From: Limisoma sp963590405
GTDB lineage: Bacteria; Bacteroidota; Bacteroidia; Bacteroidales; Muribaculaceae
Assembly (NCBI GenBank): GCA_963590405.1
Contig: CAVAPE010000005.1
Coordinates: 1 to 64,000, forward strand
Reading direction: 5' to 3'
DNA length: 64,000 nucleotides
The notes beneath the pieces are model-generated. The model saw only the letters and a program-made list of their open reading frames with translations, was not told the DNA's origin and did no database searches. Positions 1-8,713 of this stretch are shown here, one piece after another (within the stretch, counting starts at the first letter, position 1; each line of letters starts with the position of its first letter). Made by a program: the position numbers and the translations under genes.

Positions 1-71
1 GTGCAAAACAATGACGCTAAAATAAAGAATAATCTATAATTCTTTACTCGCATTTGAGATTCTTTCGGCAT
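1..71 (-). CDS. possible start of a further polysaccharide gene, cut by window edge
   Basis: Downstream of the last glycosyltransferase on the minus strand, an ATG at 69-71 (or a second in-frame ATG at 51-53) opens a frame that runs off the left edge without a stop. Only 23 codons are visible; they become hydrophobic (YRLFFILASLFC), as the first membrane segment of a polymerase or flippase would. The position fits a membrane protein such as a Wzy polymerase in the same operon, but this is a guess from context and the frame is too short to prove coding. Confidence 0.3.
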   Translation of the reverse strand, partial: MPKESQMRVKNYRLFFILASLFC

Positions 72-157
72 CCTATTTATCCGAACAGAAAAATAATGTC
101 TATTCAAAATGAAAAACAGAAACCAAATTACGTAATCAAAAAGTATGTGAGGTATAG

Positions 158-1183
158 TCAACTCAAACATTTCAAATCAGACAAATTGAAAATCTTTCTC
201 GCATAATTTTTTACAGTTTTCAAAAAGCGGAGAATGTGCAATGTTATAATTTTCTTTCTATAAAGAAGTAATCCTGCTCGGCGCACGTTTTTAGGAAGGT
301 TCGGATGATTTACAATGTCTGTCTCTGTCAAAGAAGAAAATAAACTGATATTTGACTTTAGCAATTTCAAATTGCCTTGTAACGCAATGCGTGAATATGT
401 TCCTGCCAGATTATACCGAAAAGACTTGGACAACATTTCTGAGATAGGATTCGACTTCTGAAAAGATTGGCATAGCGCAATCAATTGCATCATATTTTTC
501 TGATTCGCAGTGCTATATCCGCATGTAGTATACGACGATTCATTCATCTGATTATAATCGTAGTACGGCTTGGGGATGTAACTTAGTTTTTTGGAAAAAT
601 ACAAAAGTCTATACATCACCGACAAATCTTCTAGATAATCAAGCCCAGGAATGGGGTGGATGTCGTTGGCGAGATAGAGGTCGCGGCGGATAAGTTTGTT
701 TGCTACTGAGGAATGTACCTTGCCAAGCAAGACAGCCTCGAGGCAGGCTTTCGGCTCAAGAGGCGGATTTACATGCTTTTGCGTCTGATGGTCGCGATAT
801 ACATACATGAAATCACAGATAGTTATGTCCGCATCCTCGGTTTCTGCCAAGCCGACCATCTCGGATATCATGTTTACATCAATCCAATCGTCACTGTCAA
901 TGTTCTGCACATATTTGCCAGTTGCAGCTCGTAGACCTGTCAATCGGGCAGCGGCAAGTCCTTGATTTTTCTCGTGATGAACAATCCTTGTCTGCGGCAA
1001 ACGATTGGGATATTCTGCCAAGACTTTTTCAATGATTTCAACGCTATTGTCTGGCGAACAGTCATTGACAAAGGTAATTTCCAAATTGTCATACGTTTGA
1101 GCAAATATTGAGCGTGCGCAACGCTCAATATATTTCTCAACGTTGTAAATCGGAATCAAGACTGATACTAAAGGTTTAGTCAT
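158..1183 (-). CDS. glycosyltransferase family 2
   Basis: This 341-residue cytoplasmic glycosyltransferase probably adds one sugar of a capsule or exopolysaccharide repeat unit to a lipid-linked acceptor. The N-terminus is a typical GT-A fold start: SVLIPIYNVEKYI at about 7-19, a VNDCSPDNS nucleotide-binding loop at about 39-47, and the metal-binding DSDD at 96-99. The C-terminal third is basic and poorly conserved, as is usual for acceptor-binding regions. Its start overlaps the end of the upstream GT32-like gene by 8 bases, so the two are translationally coupled in the same operon. The sugar donor cannot be deduced from sequence. Confidence 0.9.
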   Translation of the reverse strand: MTKPLVSVLIPIYNVEKYIERCARSIFAQTYDNLEITFVNDCSPDNSVEIIEKVLAEYPNRLPQTRIVHHEKNQGLAAARLTGLRAATGKYVQNIDSDDWIDVNMISEMVGLAETEDADITICDFMYVYRDHQTQKHVNPPLEPKACLEAVLLGKVHSSVANKLIRRDLYLANDIHPIPGLDYLEDLSVMYRLLYFSKKLSYIPKPYYDYNQMNESSYTTCGYSTANQKNMMQLIALCQSFQKSNPISEMLSKSFRYNLAGTYSRIALQGNLKLLKSNISLFSSLTETDIVNHPNLPKNVRRAGLLLYRKKIITLHILRFLKTVKNYARKIFNLSDLKCLS

Positions 1184-1931
1184 GCTTTCTAACCCAATAT
1201 TTTGAATAAAGCATCATAATCCTCTCACCGAGCCCTCTGCCAAACACAGTGAACGCAATGCGCTTTTTAAGGCTCTTTGGTTGCCAGCTGCCGTCGAAGT
1301 GGTGGATGCAGAGGGTGTTGGGGGTGATGTGGATTTTCTTTGTCGTGTAGTCCTTCGGACAAAGATAGTCCTTTGGATATATCAGCACATCTCCTATTTG
1401 TTGGATATCGCTAGTATTCTGCAGCCCTTTTTTGCAAAGTAGTTCAGTAGTTATGTGAACAACTGTTTCTGTGTTTAGGACACCATCGGCAAGAACAAAA
1501 TGCTTGTCTTTGTACAAGTCTAGAATTTCGGCATACAGGCCGAGGCCTGGGTTTACCCCAAGGCCGAGGCCTGGAGCTACGCCAATTTCTATTGGCGTAG
1601 CTCCAGACTTAGCCGCATTTTCACACCCCATAAAGGGACCCTTTGATATGAAATCATCCATATTTTTAATGATCTCCACATCGGTATCAAAATACAGACC
1701 GCCATATTTGTAGAGAATCCAAAAACGTGCATAGTCGCTCACAAAGGCATATTTTTTCGCCTTGTATGCCTCTGCTGTATAAGGGATTATGTTCACATCG
1801 AAATTGTCCTCGTTCCACTCTTTTATTTCGTAGTCGGGACAGTATTTTTTCCACGACGCTATGCACTTTTTAGCTAGCGGCGGCAACGGATTGCGCCCAA
1901 ACCAGCAATAATGTATAACCTTTGGTATCAT
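1176..1931 (-). CDS. GT32-like glycosyltransferase (DXD sugar-binding region)
   Basis: This 251-residue protein belongs to the Och1/GT32-like family common in capsule loci. It begins IPKVIHYCWFGRNPLPP, has the KYGGLYFDTDVE block with the DXD metal motif at 82-84, and ends with a positively charged tail. It likely transfers a hexose or N-acetylhexosamine to the growing repeat unit at the inner membrane. It overlaps the flippase gene upstream by 4 bases and the GT2 gene downstream by 8 bases. Inside it lies a glycine-rich double motif (PGLGLGVNPGLGL) encoded by a 14-base direct repeat, followed by a perfect 16-base inverted repeat at 1571-1606. Donor and linkage are unknown. Confidence 0.88.
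   Translation of the reverse strand: MIPKVIHYCWFGRNPLPPLAKKCIASWKKYCPDYEIKEWNEDNFDVNIIPYTAEAYKAKKYAFVSDYARFWILYKYGGLYFDTDVEIIKNMDDFISKGPFMGCENAAKSGATPIEIGVAPGLGLGVNPGLGLYAEILDLYKDKHFVLADGVLNTETVVHITTELLCKKGLQNTSDIQQIGDVLIYPKDYLCPKDYTTKKIHITPNTLCIHHFDGSWQPKSLKKRIAFTVFGRGLGERIMMLYSKYWVRKHD
1537..1606. repeat. direct repeat plus perfect 16-bp inverted repeat inside a glycosyltransferase gene
   Basis: AGGCCGAGGCCTGG occurs at 1537-1550 and again at 1561-1574. It is followed by a perfect hairpin: 1571-1586 is the exact reverse complement of 1591-1606, with the loop TTCT at 1587-1590. The reading frame stays open through it. Such a long exact palindrome is unusual within coding DNA. Confidence 0.85.
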
Positions 1932-3451
1932 AGTCTTTTCTTGATTATTCGTTGTAAGTAACTGCGTTCATCTCCATCGAGCACTATATAGATTCCTGCG
2001 CTCCCTGCAACGAGCGACACGATTGCGACAAGCGCCAGCCGCTGCCAGCAGTCGGCGGCATAAACCAGCACTGGCACTGCATTGGCGGCAGTGAACAATA
2101 GGGCGAAAAGGAGCGACGGACGGATGGCCTGCTTAAAATACTTTCTCACATCGAGACCGATTTGCTGCCTGATGTCGTAGAGGCAATAGAGCCAATAGCC
2201 AATGTCTGCCAAAATCAGCACCGCCATAGGCAGCAATGGCTCTCGCCACTTGAGCAACAACAGATAGCTCACAGGCAATGCCGCAAGCATAAACACACGA
2301 CCGTAGACCTGATTGCGCTTAATCTGCCCAGTAGCGTTGGCTGCAATCCATAGCGACGGCACAAATGCCCATACCATCTGCTCGATGAGCACCAAGCGGA
2401 TGAAAGCCACGGCATAGTCGGGCACCTGCCCAAGCCACAGCGATAGCACGCTCTGCGCCTCAAACATCAGGGGGATGGACATAAAGGCAGAAAGGAGTGC
2501 CATATACTTTGTGCTCTTAAGGATGAGCAGTTTCATATAGTCGGTGTCGCCAGCGGCGTACGACTTGATGATTTGCGGCTTCATCGCCGTCATCACGTTG
2601 TCGGAGAACCGCGCAACCACGCCATTCACCTGCACAGCAATGCCTCTAGCGGCATTGACAAGCGGTCCGAAAAAGAGATTGAGAATCACGTTGGTGCCCT
2701 GTATTCCTGCCGACCATGCAAAACAGCCGAAAAGGTTAGCACTGATGAATTTGCCCATCTCCTTAACCAGATTTTTGCGCCAGCACATTCGGCAACTGGT
2801 TTCGGGAAATTTGCGATAACAGTAAATCACATGGAATGCAAACGTAATCAGCGACACGAGGGCGGTAAGGAAGCCGAAGAGGATGAGAGTGTCCACCTTC
2901 GTGTTCCATTGCAGCATAAAGGCAATAGCCAAGCGTGCCACAGCCTCAAAGATGCCGAGATAGGCATAGATGCCCATCTTCTCGCGTGCTACGATGGCAG
3001 CCACAAAGGTGACCTGACATACAGACAGCACCATCGACACCAGTGCGAACTGATAAACCCACAGGGCGGCAGTGAGCCGCGACGGCGGAATGACCAGTTT
3101 GTTGCACACGAACCATAGACCGACGGTTTCAGCAAAGACTAACGCAACAACCGAAAAGACGACCATCAGAGTGTGGCTCTGGCGGAAAGCGACGGTGGTT
3201 TCCGCAATGTCGTTACGCCCAAGACCGAGGCTCAGATAGCGCTGCGAGGCGTTGGAGAGGCTACTCGTGAAAAAAGCCAAAATCGAGACAAACCCAGCAA
3301 CGACATTGTTGATGCCGAAATCCTCCACGCCGAGCGAATTGAGCACCACGCGACTGGTGTAGAGCGACACAAGCATCAGGACAAACATCCTGACGTAGAG
3401 CATCGCCGTGTTCTTCGCTATGCGCTTGCTGTTTGAGGCGTTGTCGGTCAT
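1928..3451 (-). CDS. Wzx-like oligosaccharide flippase (MATE/PST superfamily)
   Basis: This 507-residue polytopic membrane protein shows about 12-14 hydrophobic segments from residue 16 to the end. The N-terminal pattern (KNTAMLYVRMFVLMLVSLYTSRVVL) and the internal AARGIAVQVNGVV segment are typical of polysaccharide flippases of the PST/MVF group. It would move the undecaprenyl-linked repeat unit from the cytoplasmic to the periplasmic face. It sits 15 bases after wecC and overlaps the next glycosyltransferase by 4 bases, consistent with one operon. No polymerase or length regulator is visible in the window; they may lie beyond the left edge. Confidence 0.9.
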   Translation of the reverse strand: MTDNASNSKRIAKNTAMLYVRMFVLMLVSLYTSRVVLNSLGVEDFGINNVVAGFVSILAFFTSSLSNASQRYLSLGLGRNDIAETTVAFRQSHTLMVVFSVVALVFAETVGLWFVCNKLVIPPSRLTAALWVYQFALVSMVLSVCQVTFVAAIVAREKMGIYAYLGIFEAVARLAIAFMLQWNTKVDTLILFGFLTALVSLITFAFHVIYCYRKFPETSCRMCWRKNLVKEMGKFISANLFGCFAWSAGIQGTNVILNLFFGPLVNAARGIAVQVNGVVARFSDNVMTAMKPQIIKSYAAGDTDYMKLLILKSTKYMALLSAFMSIPLMFEAQSVLSLWLGQVPDYAVAFIRLVLIEQMVWAFVPSLWIAANATGQIKRNQVYGRVFMLAALPVSYLLLLKWREPLLPMAVLILADIGYWLYCLYDIRQQIGLDVRKYFKQAIRPSLLFALLFTAANAVPVLVYAADCWQRLALVAIVSLVAGSAGIYIVLDGDERSYLQRIIKKRL

Positions 3452-3466
3452 CGGAGGGCGGCGGGG

Positions 3467-4693
3467 TTAGATGTGGTAAACGTTGGGCTGGTTTGGGCAG
3501 ATGTTGAAGCAGTCGAGGATTACTTTGCCGCGGAGGGCGGAGAAGTGCTGCTTGATGTGGTCGTGCTTCACCATGATCACTACCATGTCGAGGTCGCGGA
3601 GGAACTCGTCGAAGGATGAGCACTGATTCTCGGTGATCTTGTGGTTCTCGAGGAAGGGGTCGTAGCTCTTGAGCGGAGCGGCGAGGTGGCGCGCCTGTGC
3701 CTCAAGGAGTTGGAGCGTGGGCGACTCGCGGAAGTCGTCGACGTTTTCCTTGTAGGTGAGGCCGTAGAGTCCTACGCGGCTGGGGTCGGTGAGGTTGTTC
3801 TCCTTCATGATTTCGTAGATGCGGTTGAGCACGAAGGTGGGCTGCGAGTCGTTGGTCTTCATCGACTCGTCGATCACCTTGGCGAGTTGCGGATAGTCGC
3901 CCACGAGAAACCACGGGTCGACGGAGATGCAGTGTCCGCCCACGCCGGGACCCGGCTGCAGGATGTTGACGCGCGGGTGCATGTTGCAGATCTTGATGAT
4001 TTCATACACGTCCATATTGTCGTGGCGGCAGATGCGCGAGAGTTCGTTGGCGAAGGCGATGTTGACAGCACGGAAGGTGTTTTCCACCACCTTGCTCATC
4101 TCCGCCGAGCGGATGTCGGTGACCACGATTTCGCCTTGGCAGAACGATGCGTAGTATTGCTTCACCTTCTCGCCTATTTCGCGACTGTCGGCACCGATGG
4201 TGCGGTTGTTGTGGAGCAGTTCGTAGACCATATTGCCCGGGATGATGCGCTCCGGCGCGTGCACGAGGTTGATGTCCTCGCCGATGGTAAATCCGTTTGC
4301 CTCAATCACAGGGCGCACAAACTTGTCGATGGTGCCGGGGCTAACGGTCGACTCGATGACCACGGTTGCGCCCTTGGGGCATACCTTCATCACGTCCTTC
4401 ACGGCTGCCACAACGTAGCAGGCGTCGACTTTCTTCGAGAACTTGTCGTAGGGCGTAGGTACGCTCACGATGTAGACGTCGGTTTTCTGATACTCGGTGG
4501 TGAACTTGATGCCAGCCTTGACGGCATCCTGATAGAGCGCGTCGAGGCCTTCTTCCTTGAAGGTGGTGTGTCCGTGGTTAAGGGTGTCGACCAGTTGGCG
4601 GTTGTAGTCCGTGCCGACCACTTCCACGCCGTGCGACGCCATCATGAGGGCTGTAGGCAAGCCTATATAGCCCAAACCAATTACATTAATCAT
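3467..4693 (-). CDS. wecC: UDP-N-acetyl-D-mannosamine dehydrogenase
   Basis: This 408-residue enzyme oxidises UDP-ManNAc to UDP-ManNAcA using two NAD+. Visible features are the N-terminal Rossmann motif NVIGLGYIGLPTA (3-15), the ESTVSPGT block (114-121), the HAPERIIPGN block (145-154), and the catalytic cysteine in PGPGVGGHCISVDPW (Cys255). Its length is close to the roughly 420 residues usual for WecC. It lies 27 bases downstream of wecB, which makes its substrate, so the pair supplies ManNAcA to the polysaccharide built by the downstream genes. A relative such as a UDP-Glc or UDP-GalNAc dehydrogenase is possible, but the wecB neighbour favours WecC. Confidence 0.92.
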   Translation of the reverse strand: MINVIGLGYIGLPTALMMASHGVEVVGTDYNRQLVDTLNHGHTTFKEEGLDALYQDAVKAGIKFTTEYQKTDVYIVSVPTPYDKFSKKVDACYVVAAVKDVMKVCPKGATVVIESTVSPGTIDKFVRPVIEANGFTIGEDINLVHAPERIIPGNMVYELLHNNRTIGADSREIGEKVKQYYASFCQGEIVVTDIRSAEMSKVVENTFRAVNIAFANELSRICRHDNMDVYEIIKICNMHPRVNILQPGPGVGGHCISVDPWFLVGDYPQLAKVIDESMKTNDSQPTFVLNRIYEIMKENNLTDPSRVGLYGLTYKENVDDFRESPTLQLLEAQARHLAAPLKSYDPFLENHKITENQCSSFDEFLRDLDMVVIMVKHDHIKQHFSALRGKVILDCFNICPNQPNVYHI

Positions 4694-4720
4694 TTGTCTA
4701 TTGCTTTTTTCGTTTTATGG

Positions 4721-5869
4721 TTATTGTTTCAGGGCGTCGGCTATGCGCTGGCACGCCTTGCCGTCGCCGTAGGGGTTCACGGCGTGGCTCATGCGGGCAT
4801 ACGCCTCCGCGTCGTCGAGGAGGGTGCTCACCTCGCTCACGATCTTGTCGTAGTCAGTGCCTACGAGATGCACAGTGCCGCTCGCCAGCGCTTCGGGGCG
4901 CTCCGTGGTGTCGCGCATCACGAGCACAGGCTTGCCCAGACCTGGCGCTTCCTCCTGAATGCCGCCCGAGTCGGTGAGCACCACGGTGGCTTTTGCCATC
5001 AGATGCACGAACTCAAGATATTGCAGCGGCTCGATGAAGAAGAAGTTGGGGCGCGTAAGGTCCTCGCCAAACACCTCATGGATGGGCTTGCGCACATTCG
5101 GGTTGAGGTGCATAGGATAGACGAAATCCACGTCGGGATACTTCTCGGAGAGGTCCTTCATCGCCGTGACCATACGGATAAATCCGTCGCCGAAGTTTTC
5201 GCGGCGGTGACCCGTGATGAGCACGAGTTTCTTGCCGTCGGCGAGGCGCGCGGTGTCATAGCCAGCCCGCAGCAGGATTTCGTCCTGCTCATGAGCGAGA
5301 GCCGCGTCGGAGGTGAGTTTGTCCACCACCATGTGGAGCGCGTCGATCACGGTGTTGCCCGTAACGAAGATGCGACCGTGCGCCTTCTCCTCCACGAGGT
5401 TTTTCTCCGAGAGAGGCGTCGGCGCAAAGTTGTAGTCGGCGATGCGCCCAGTGATCTGGCGGTTCATCTCCTCCGGCCAAGGGCTATAGATGTTGTGCGT
5501 GCGCAGGCCAGCCTCCACGTGTCCCACAGGAATCTGCTGATAGAAAGCAGCCAAGGCAGCCGCCGTGGAAGTTGTGGTGTCGCCGTGCACGAGCACCACA
5601 TCGGGGCGGCACTCACGGAGCACGTCGCGCATGCCCACAAGCACACGGGCTGTAACGTCGTAGAGGTCTTGTCCTTGTTTCATAATGTTGAGGTCGTAGT
5701 CGGGCGCAACGTCGAAGATGCTGAGCACCTGGTCGAGCATCTCGCGGTGCTGTCCCGTGACGCAGACCACCGTCTGAAACTCGTCAGCACGGCGCTGGAA
5801 CTCCTTGACCAGCGGACACATCTTGATGGCCTCCGGTCGAGTTCCGAAAACAAGTAATACTTTTTTCAT
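4721..5869 (-). CDS. wecB: UDP-N-acetylglucosamine 2-epimerase (non-hydrolysing)
   Basis: This 382-residue cytoplasmic enzyme interconverts UDP-GlcNAc and UDP-ManNAc. It starts with the family hallmark LLVFGTRPEAIKM, followed by VCVTGQHREM, HGDTTTSTAAA, HVEAGLRT, ITGHRRENFG and the C-terminal DSGGIQEEAPGLGKPVLVMR substrate-binding block. Length and motif order match the bacterial family. It is the first sugar-nucleotide gene after upxY, 123 bases downstream, and feeds wecC. A shadow ORF on the plus strand runs across wecB and wecC and is not considered coding. Confidence 0.95.
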   Translation of the reverse strand: MKKVLLVFGTRPEAIKMCPLVKEFQRRADEFQTVVCVTGQHREMLDQVLSIFDVAPDYDLNIMKQGQDLYDVTARVLVGMRDVLRECRPDVVLVHGDTTTSTAAALAAFYQQIPVGHVEAGLRTHNIYSPWPEEMNRQITGRIADYNFAPTPLSEKNLVEEKAHGRIFVTGNTVIDALHMVVDKLTSDAALAHEQDEILLRAGYDTARLADGKKLVLITGHRRENFGDGFIRMVTAMKDLSEKYPDVDFVYPMHLNPNVRKPIHEVFGEDLTRPNFFFIEPLQYLEFVHLMAKATVVLTDSGGIQEEAPGLGKPVLVMRDTTERPEALASGTVHLVGTDYDKIVSEVSTLLDDAEAYARMSHAVNPYGDGKACQRIADALKQ

Positions 5870-5992
5870 TATAGTCTAAATAGTACGATTGGTCGAGAGG
5901 TATCAGATACAGCACGCCCACAACGGGGGCATTGCACGGGAGTTTTTCAGCAGCCTAATGGCTCGCCGTGGGCGTAGGCAAAAGGCTGACGG

Positions 5993-6577
5993 TTAATCGA
6001 TTTGCTGCAGAAACTGCTTAGGGATGTAGGCTGTAGCCACGGCGCAGATGCCCGTGATGGTGACCAGCAAACGGCGGTCGCCACGGATGCGACGTATGTA
6101 GCCCTCGGCGCCGCTAAACGGGCCATCGGTTACGCGCACGTGTTGCCCTTCGGTGAAGTTGGATTCCAGTTCGCCGAAGTATTCGAGTCCGCTTTCGCCC
6201 GATTGGGTTACCAGCATAAACACTTGCATTTCGCGGTCGGGGATGGCATACGGACGGCGAGAACCGTCGTCCAGAAACCGAGTGTAGAGAATCACACGGT
6301 CGGTGAAGCGTCGTTGCACGTCGACAGCCTGCTCCTCCGTAGAATGGAAGAACATCAAACTGCTAATCACAGGGCGGACAACCTTGCGACGCACCCCCTG
6401 TCGCTCAACAACGACCGTTTCGGTGGGCACATAGCAATCAATGCCGTCGGCTGAAAGTTCTTGTTTGATGGAAAGACTGCGGTTGTAGAAAACCTTAAGT
6501 GCAAACCAATGAGTCTCGATATTGCTCATCGTAAAAGCGTATAACCTCCATTCCTGCGCATCGACGATTTCACTCAT
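5993..6577 (-). CDS. upxY: UpxY-family transcription antiterminator (NusG paralog)
   Basis: This NusG-like specialised elongation factor is the first gene of the polysaccharide operon, as upxY genes are in Bacteroides capsule loci, where they let RNA polymerase read through the long operon leader. The N-terminal NGN domain begins at THWFALKVFYNRS and carries YVPTETVVV and ISSLMFFH. The C-terminal KOW motif is FTEGQHVRVTDGPFSGAEGYI. The frame is open for 194 residues, but an internal ATG at 6527-6529 (MSNIETHW) gives a 178-residue protein that begins where family members usually begin. A GGAGG lies about 15 bases upstream of that second ATG, so the longer start is doubtful. No upxZ partner is visible. 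Confidence 0.9.
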   Translation of the reverse strand: MSEIVDAQEWRLYAFTMSNIETHWFALKVFYNRSLSIKQELSADGIDCYVPTETVVVERQGVRRKVVRPVISSLMFFHSTEEQAVDVQRRFTDRVILYTRFLDDGSRRPYAIPDREMQVFMLVTQSGESGLEYFGELESNFTEGQHVRVTDGPFSGAEGYIRRIRGDRRLLVTITGICAVATAYIPKQFLQQID

Positions 6578-6936
6578 CTCCGATGCTCAGCAATTAGGGT
6601 TAGTCCGCTAATTTTCATTTGTCTAAAAACCCCGGAACGCGGTATCCGCCACTATCCGTGACCCGATATCCGTAACCCTTTGCGCCATTTTTTCATGGGG
6701 CGCTCCCTTTTCATAACTTTATGCACAAGGCTCAAAAAACTGCACGAATGCTGACACATTAATGCGAAATCATCGCCTTGGCTTATACCTTTGCAAAGAT
6801 AGTGTAAATATGATTAACAAAAAAATTATTGCCACAATTTTGGCTTAGGAATAAATCGCGAGGGAAGAAAACGTGGGGGGAATGTGTTGCGGTTTTTGGG
6901 TTTTTCCGTAATTTTGTGACATAAATTTCACATCAG
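6578..6936. promoter_or_regulatory. divergent intergenic region with the leader of the polysaccharide operon
   Basis: These 359 bases separate upxY (minus) from the GH13 gene (plus). Toward upxY there is a TATCTTTG -7-like box (complement of 6794-6801), which would give a leader of roughly 200 bases. That leader contains three copies of TATCCG on the plus strand (6643, 6653 and 6667), read as CGGATA in the transcript. No inverted repeats that would mark an invertible promoter were seen by eye. Toward the GH13 gene there is a separate promoter. No ORF, tRNA or other gene is visible. Confidence 0.55.
6887..6916 (+). promoter_or_regulatory. Bacteroidales-type promoter for the GH13 gene
   Basis: TTG at 6887-6889, 19 bases, then TAATTTTG at 6909-6916. 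This matches the TAnnTTTG -7 box and the usual 19-21 base spacing. It lies 20 bases upstream of the start codon. Confidence 0.6.
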
Positions 6937-8673
6937 ATGAACGACAAACTGATAATCTACCAGATTTTGACACGGCTGTTTACCAACAGCAACAAATATT
7001 GTGTGCCAAACGGCTCTATCGAACACAACGGCTGCGGCAAGATGAACCAGATTACCGACTCTGTACTGGAGGCCATCCGCGACCTCGGCATCACCCACGT
7101 GTGGTACACGGGCCTCATCGAGCATGCCACCAAGACCGACTATTCGCGCTACGGCATCCGCCCCGACAACCCTCACATCGTGAAAGGCAACGCTGGTTCG
7201 CCGTACGCCATCAAGGACTACTACGACATCGACCCCGACCTTGCCGAGGACGTGCCCAACCGCATGAATGAGTTTGAAGCCCTCGTGGAGCGCACCCACA
7301 AAGCCGGGATGAAGATGATTATCGACTTCGTGCCTAACCACGTGGCGCGCCAGTACCATTCCGACTCTGCGCCTGCAGGCGTGGAGGATTTCAGCGCCAA
7401 CGACGACACGAGCAAATTCTTCAGTCCGAACAACAATTTCTACTACATACCGCGCCAGAAATTCTCGCCGAGCATCGACCTCGGCAGCGGCGACGACGCC
7501 TACGTGGAGTTTCCGGCAAAAGCCTCGGGCAACGACTGCTTCAACGCCTTCCCGGGGCAATACGACTGGTATGAAACCGTAAAACTCAACTACGGAGTGG
7601 ACTACGGCGACGGCTCGCACCACTTCACGCCCACACCCGACACCTGGCTCAAGATGCTCAACATACTGCGCTTTTGGGCGAGCAAGGGCGTCGACGGCTT
7701 CCGCTGCGACATGGTGCACATGGTGCCAGTGGAGTTCTGGGAATGGGCTATCCGCTCGGTGAAGGAGAAATATCCCGACATCAAGTTCATCGCCGAACTC
7801 TACGACGTGGGCATCTACCGCGACTACATCTATCGCGGCGGCTTCGACTACCTATATGATAAGGTGAACCTCTACGACCGTCTGCGCGGCATACAGTGCT
7901 GCAACGTGTCGGCAGCAAAAATCACGGAATGCTGGCAGACCGTCGACGGCATAGGCAACCACATGCTCAACTTCCTTGAAAACCACGACGAGCAGCGTTT
8001 CGCCTCCAAGGAATTTGCTGGCAACGCCAACCTCGTGTTGCCGTCGCTCGTTGTGAGCGCCACAATATCCACTGGTCCGATGATGGTTTACGCCGGACAG
8101 GAACTCGGCGAGCGCGCCGAAGATGCTGAAGGCTTCAGCGGCCTCGACGGACGCACCACCATCTTCGACTACTGGAGCGTGCCCACCCTCCGCCGCTGGT
8201 ACAACGAAGGCAAATGCAACGACACCCTCCTCACCGCCGAAGAGGCTGCATTGCGCGCGCTCTACAGCAAGGTGCTCCACATAGCCAAGGACGAGAAGGC
8301 AATCAGCGAAGGCCAGTTCTTCGACGTGATGTACGTGAACTATAGCAACCCATCGTTCGACCCCCACCGCCAATACGCCTACCTGCGCAAAAGCGGTAAC
8401 GAACTCATAGTGATTGCCGTGAACTTCGGAGGCGACTCCCATTGCGAAATCAACATTCCGCCGCACGCCTTCGACATCATGGGTCTGCGCCCTGGCAACT
8501 ACATCGCCACCGAACTCATCAGCGGCAAGCGCCAGAAGAAAGAACTGTCGGCCGTAGTGCCTTTCCCCACCGACATTGCAGCCAACAGCGCAGTGATGTG
8601 GAAAATCAAACTCCGGCAGCAAAATGCCACCGACAAGAAAAATTCTTGCGCAAAGAAAGACCGTGATAAATAA
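6937..8673 (+). CDS. GH13 alpha-amylase family glycosidase
   Basis: This 578-residue protein has no signal peptide, so it probably acts on alpha-glucans or maltooligosaccharides in the cytoplasm. The four GH13 regions are visible: region I DFVPNH (130-135), region II GFRCDMVH with the nucleophile Asp258, region III FIAELYD with acid/base Glu287, and region IV NFLENHDEQR with Asp351. A C-terminal beta-sandwich domain follows from about residue 480. It is transcribed alone from its own promoter and lies divergent from the polysaccharide operon. The exact specificity (amylase, pullulanase-like or glucanotransferase) cannot be set from sequence. The last 15 residues are rich in Lys and Asp and look disordered. 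Confidence 0.9.
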   Translation: MNDKLIIYQILTRLFTNSNKYCVPNGSIEHNGCGKMNQITDSVLEAIRDLGITHVWYTGLIEHATKTDYSRYGIRPDNPHIVKGNAGSPYAIKDYYDIDPDLAEDVPNRMNEFEALVERTHKAGMKMIIDFVPNHVARQYHSDSAPAGVEDFSANDDTSKFFSPNNNFYYIPRQKFSPSIDLGSGDDAYVEFPAKASGNDCFNAFPGQYDWYETVKLNYGVDYGDGSHHFTPTPDTWLKMLNILRFWASKGVDGFRCDMVHMVPVEFWEWAIRSVKEKYPDIKFIAELYDVGIYRDYIYRGGFDYLYDKVNLYDRLRGIQCCNVSAAKITECWQTVDGIGNHMLNFLENHDEQRFASKEFAGNANLVLPSLVVSATISTGPMMVYAGQELGERAEDAEGFSGLDGRTTIFDYWSVPTLRRWYNEGKCNDTLLTAEEAALRALYSKVLHIAKDEKAISEGQFFDVMYVNYSNPSFDPHRQYAYLRKSGNELIVIAVNFGGDSHCEINIPPHAFDIMGLRPGNYIATELISGKRQKKELSAVVPFPTDIAANSAVMWKIKLRQQNATDKKNSCAKKDRDK

Positions 8674-8680
8674 AAAGTAG

Positions 8681-8688
8681 TAATTTTG
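8681..8688 (+). promoter_or_regulatory. -7 box upstream of prs
   Basis: TAATTTTG lies 25 bases before the prs ATG. No good TTTG lies at the -33 position, so this is only a partial match to the Bacteroidales consensus. Confidence 0.4.
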
Positions 8689-8713
8689 CAGTCAAAATTC
8701 AGCAACAAAAGCT

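Noticed and set aside
1471..1713. 80-codon plus-strand ORF rich in Arg and Pro
   Set aside because: It is a shadow of the GT32-like gene caused by the direct and inverted repeats there.
3641..5857. 738-codon open frame on the plus strand across wecB and wecC
   Set aside because: It is antisense to two well-supported genes, has low-complexity His/Val/Glu-rich composition and no recognisable motif. Long antisense frames are expected from the codon bias of these genes.
6578..6936. invertible promoter of the kind that controls Bacteroides capsule operons
   Set aside because: No pair of inverted repeats flanking the promoter was found by eye; a full self-comparison would be needed to exclude imperfect repeats.
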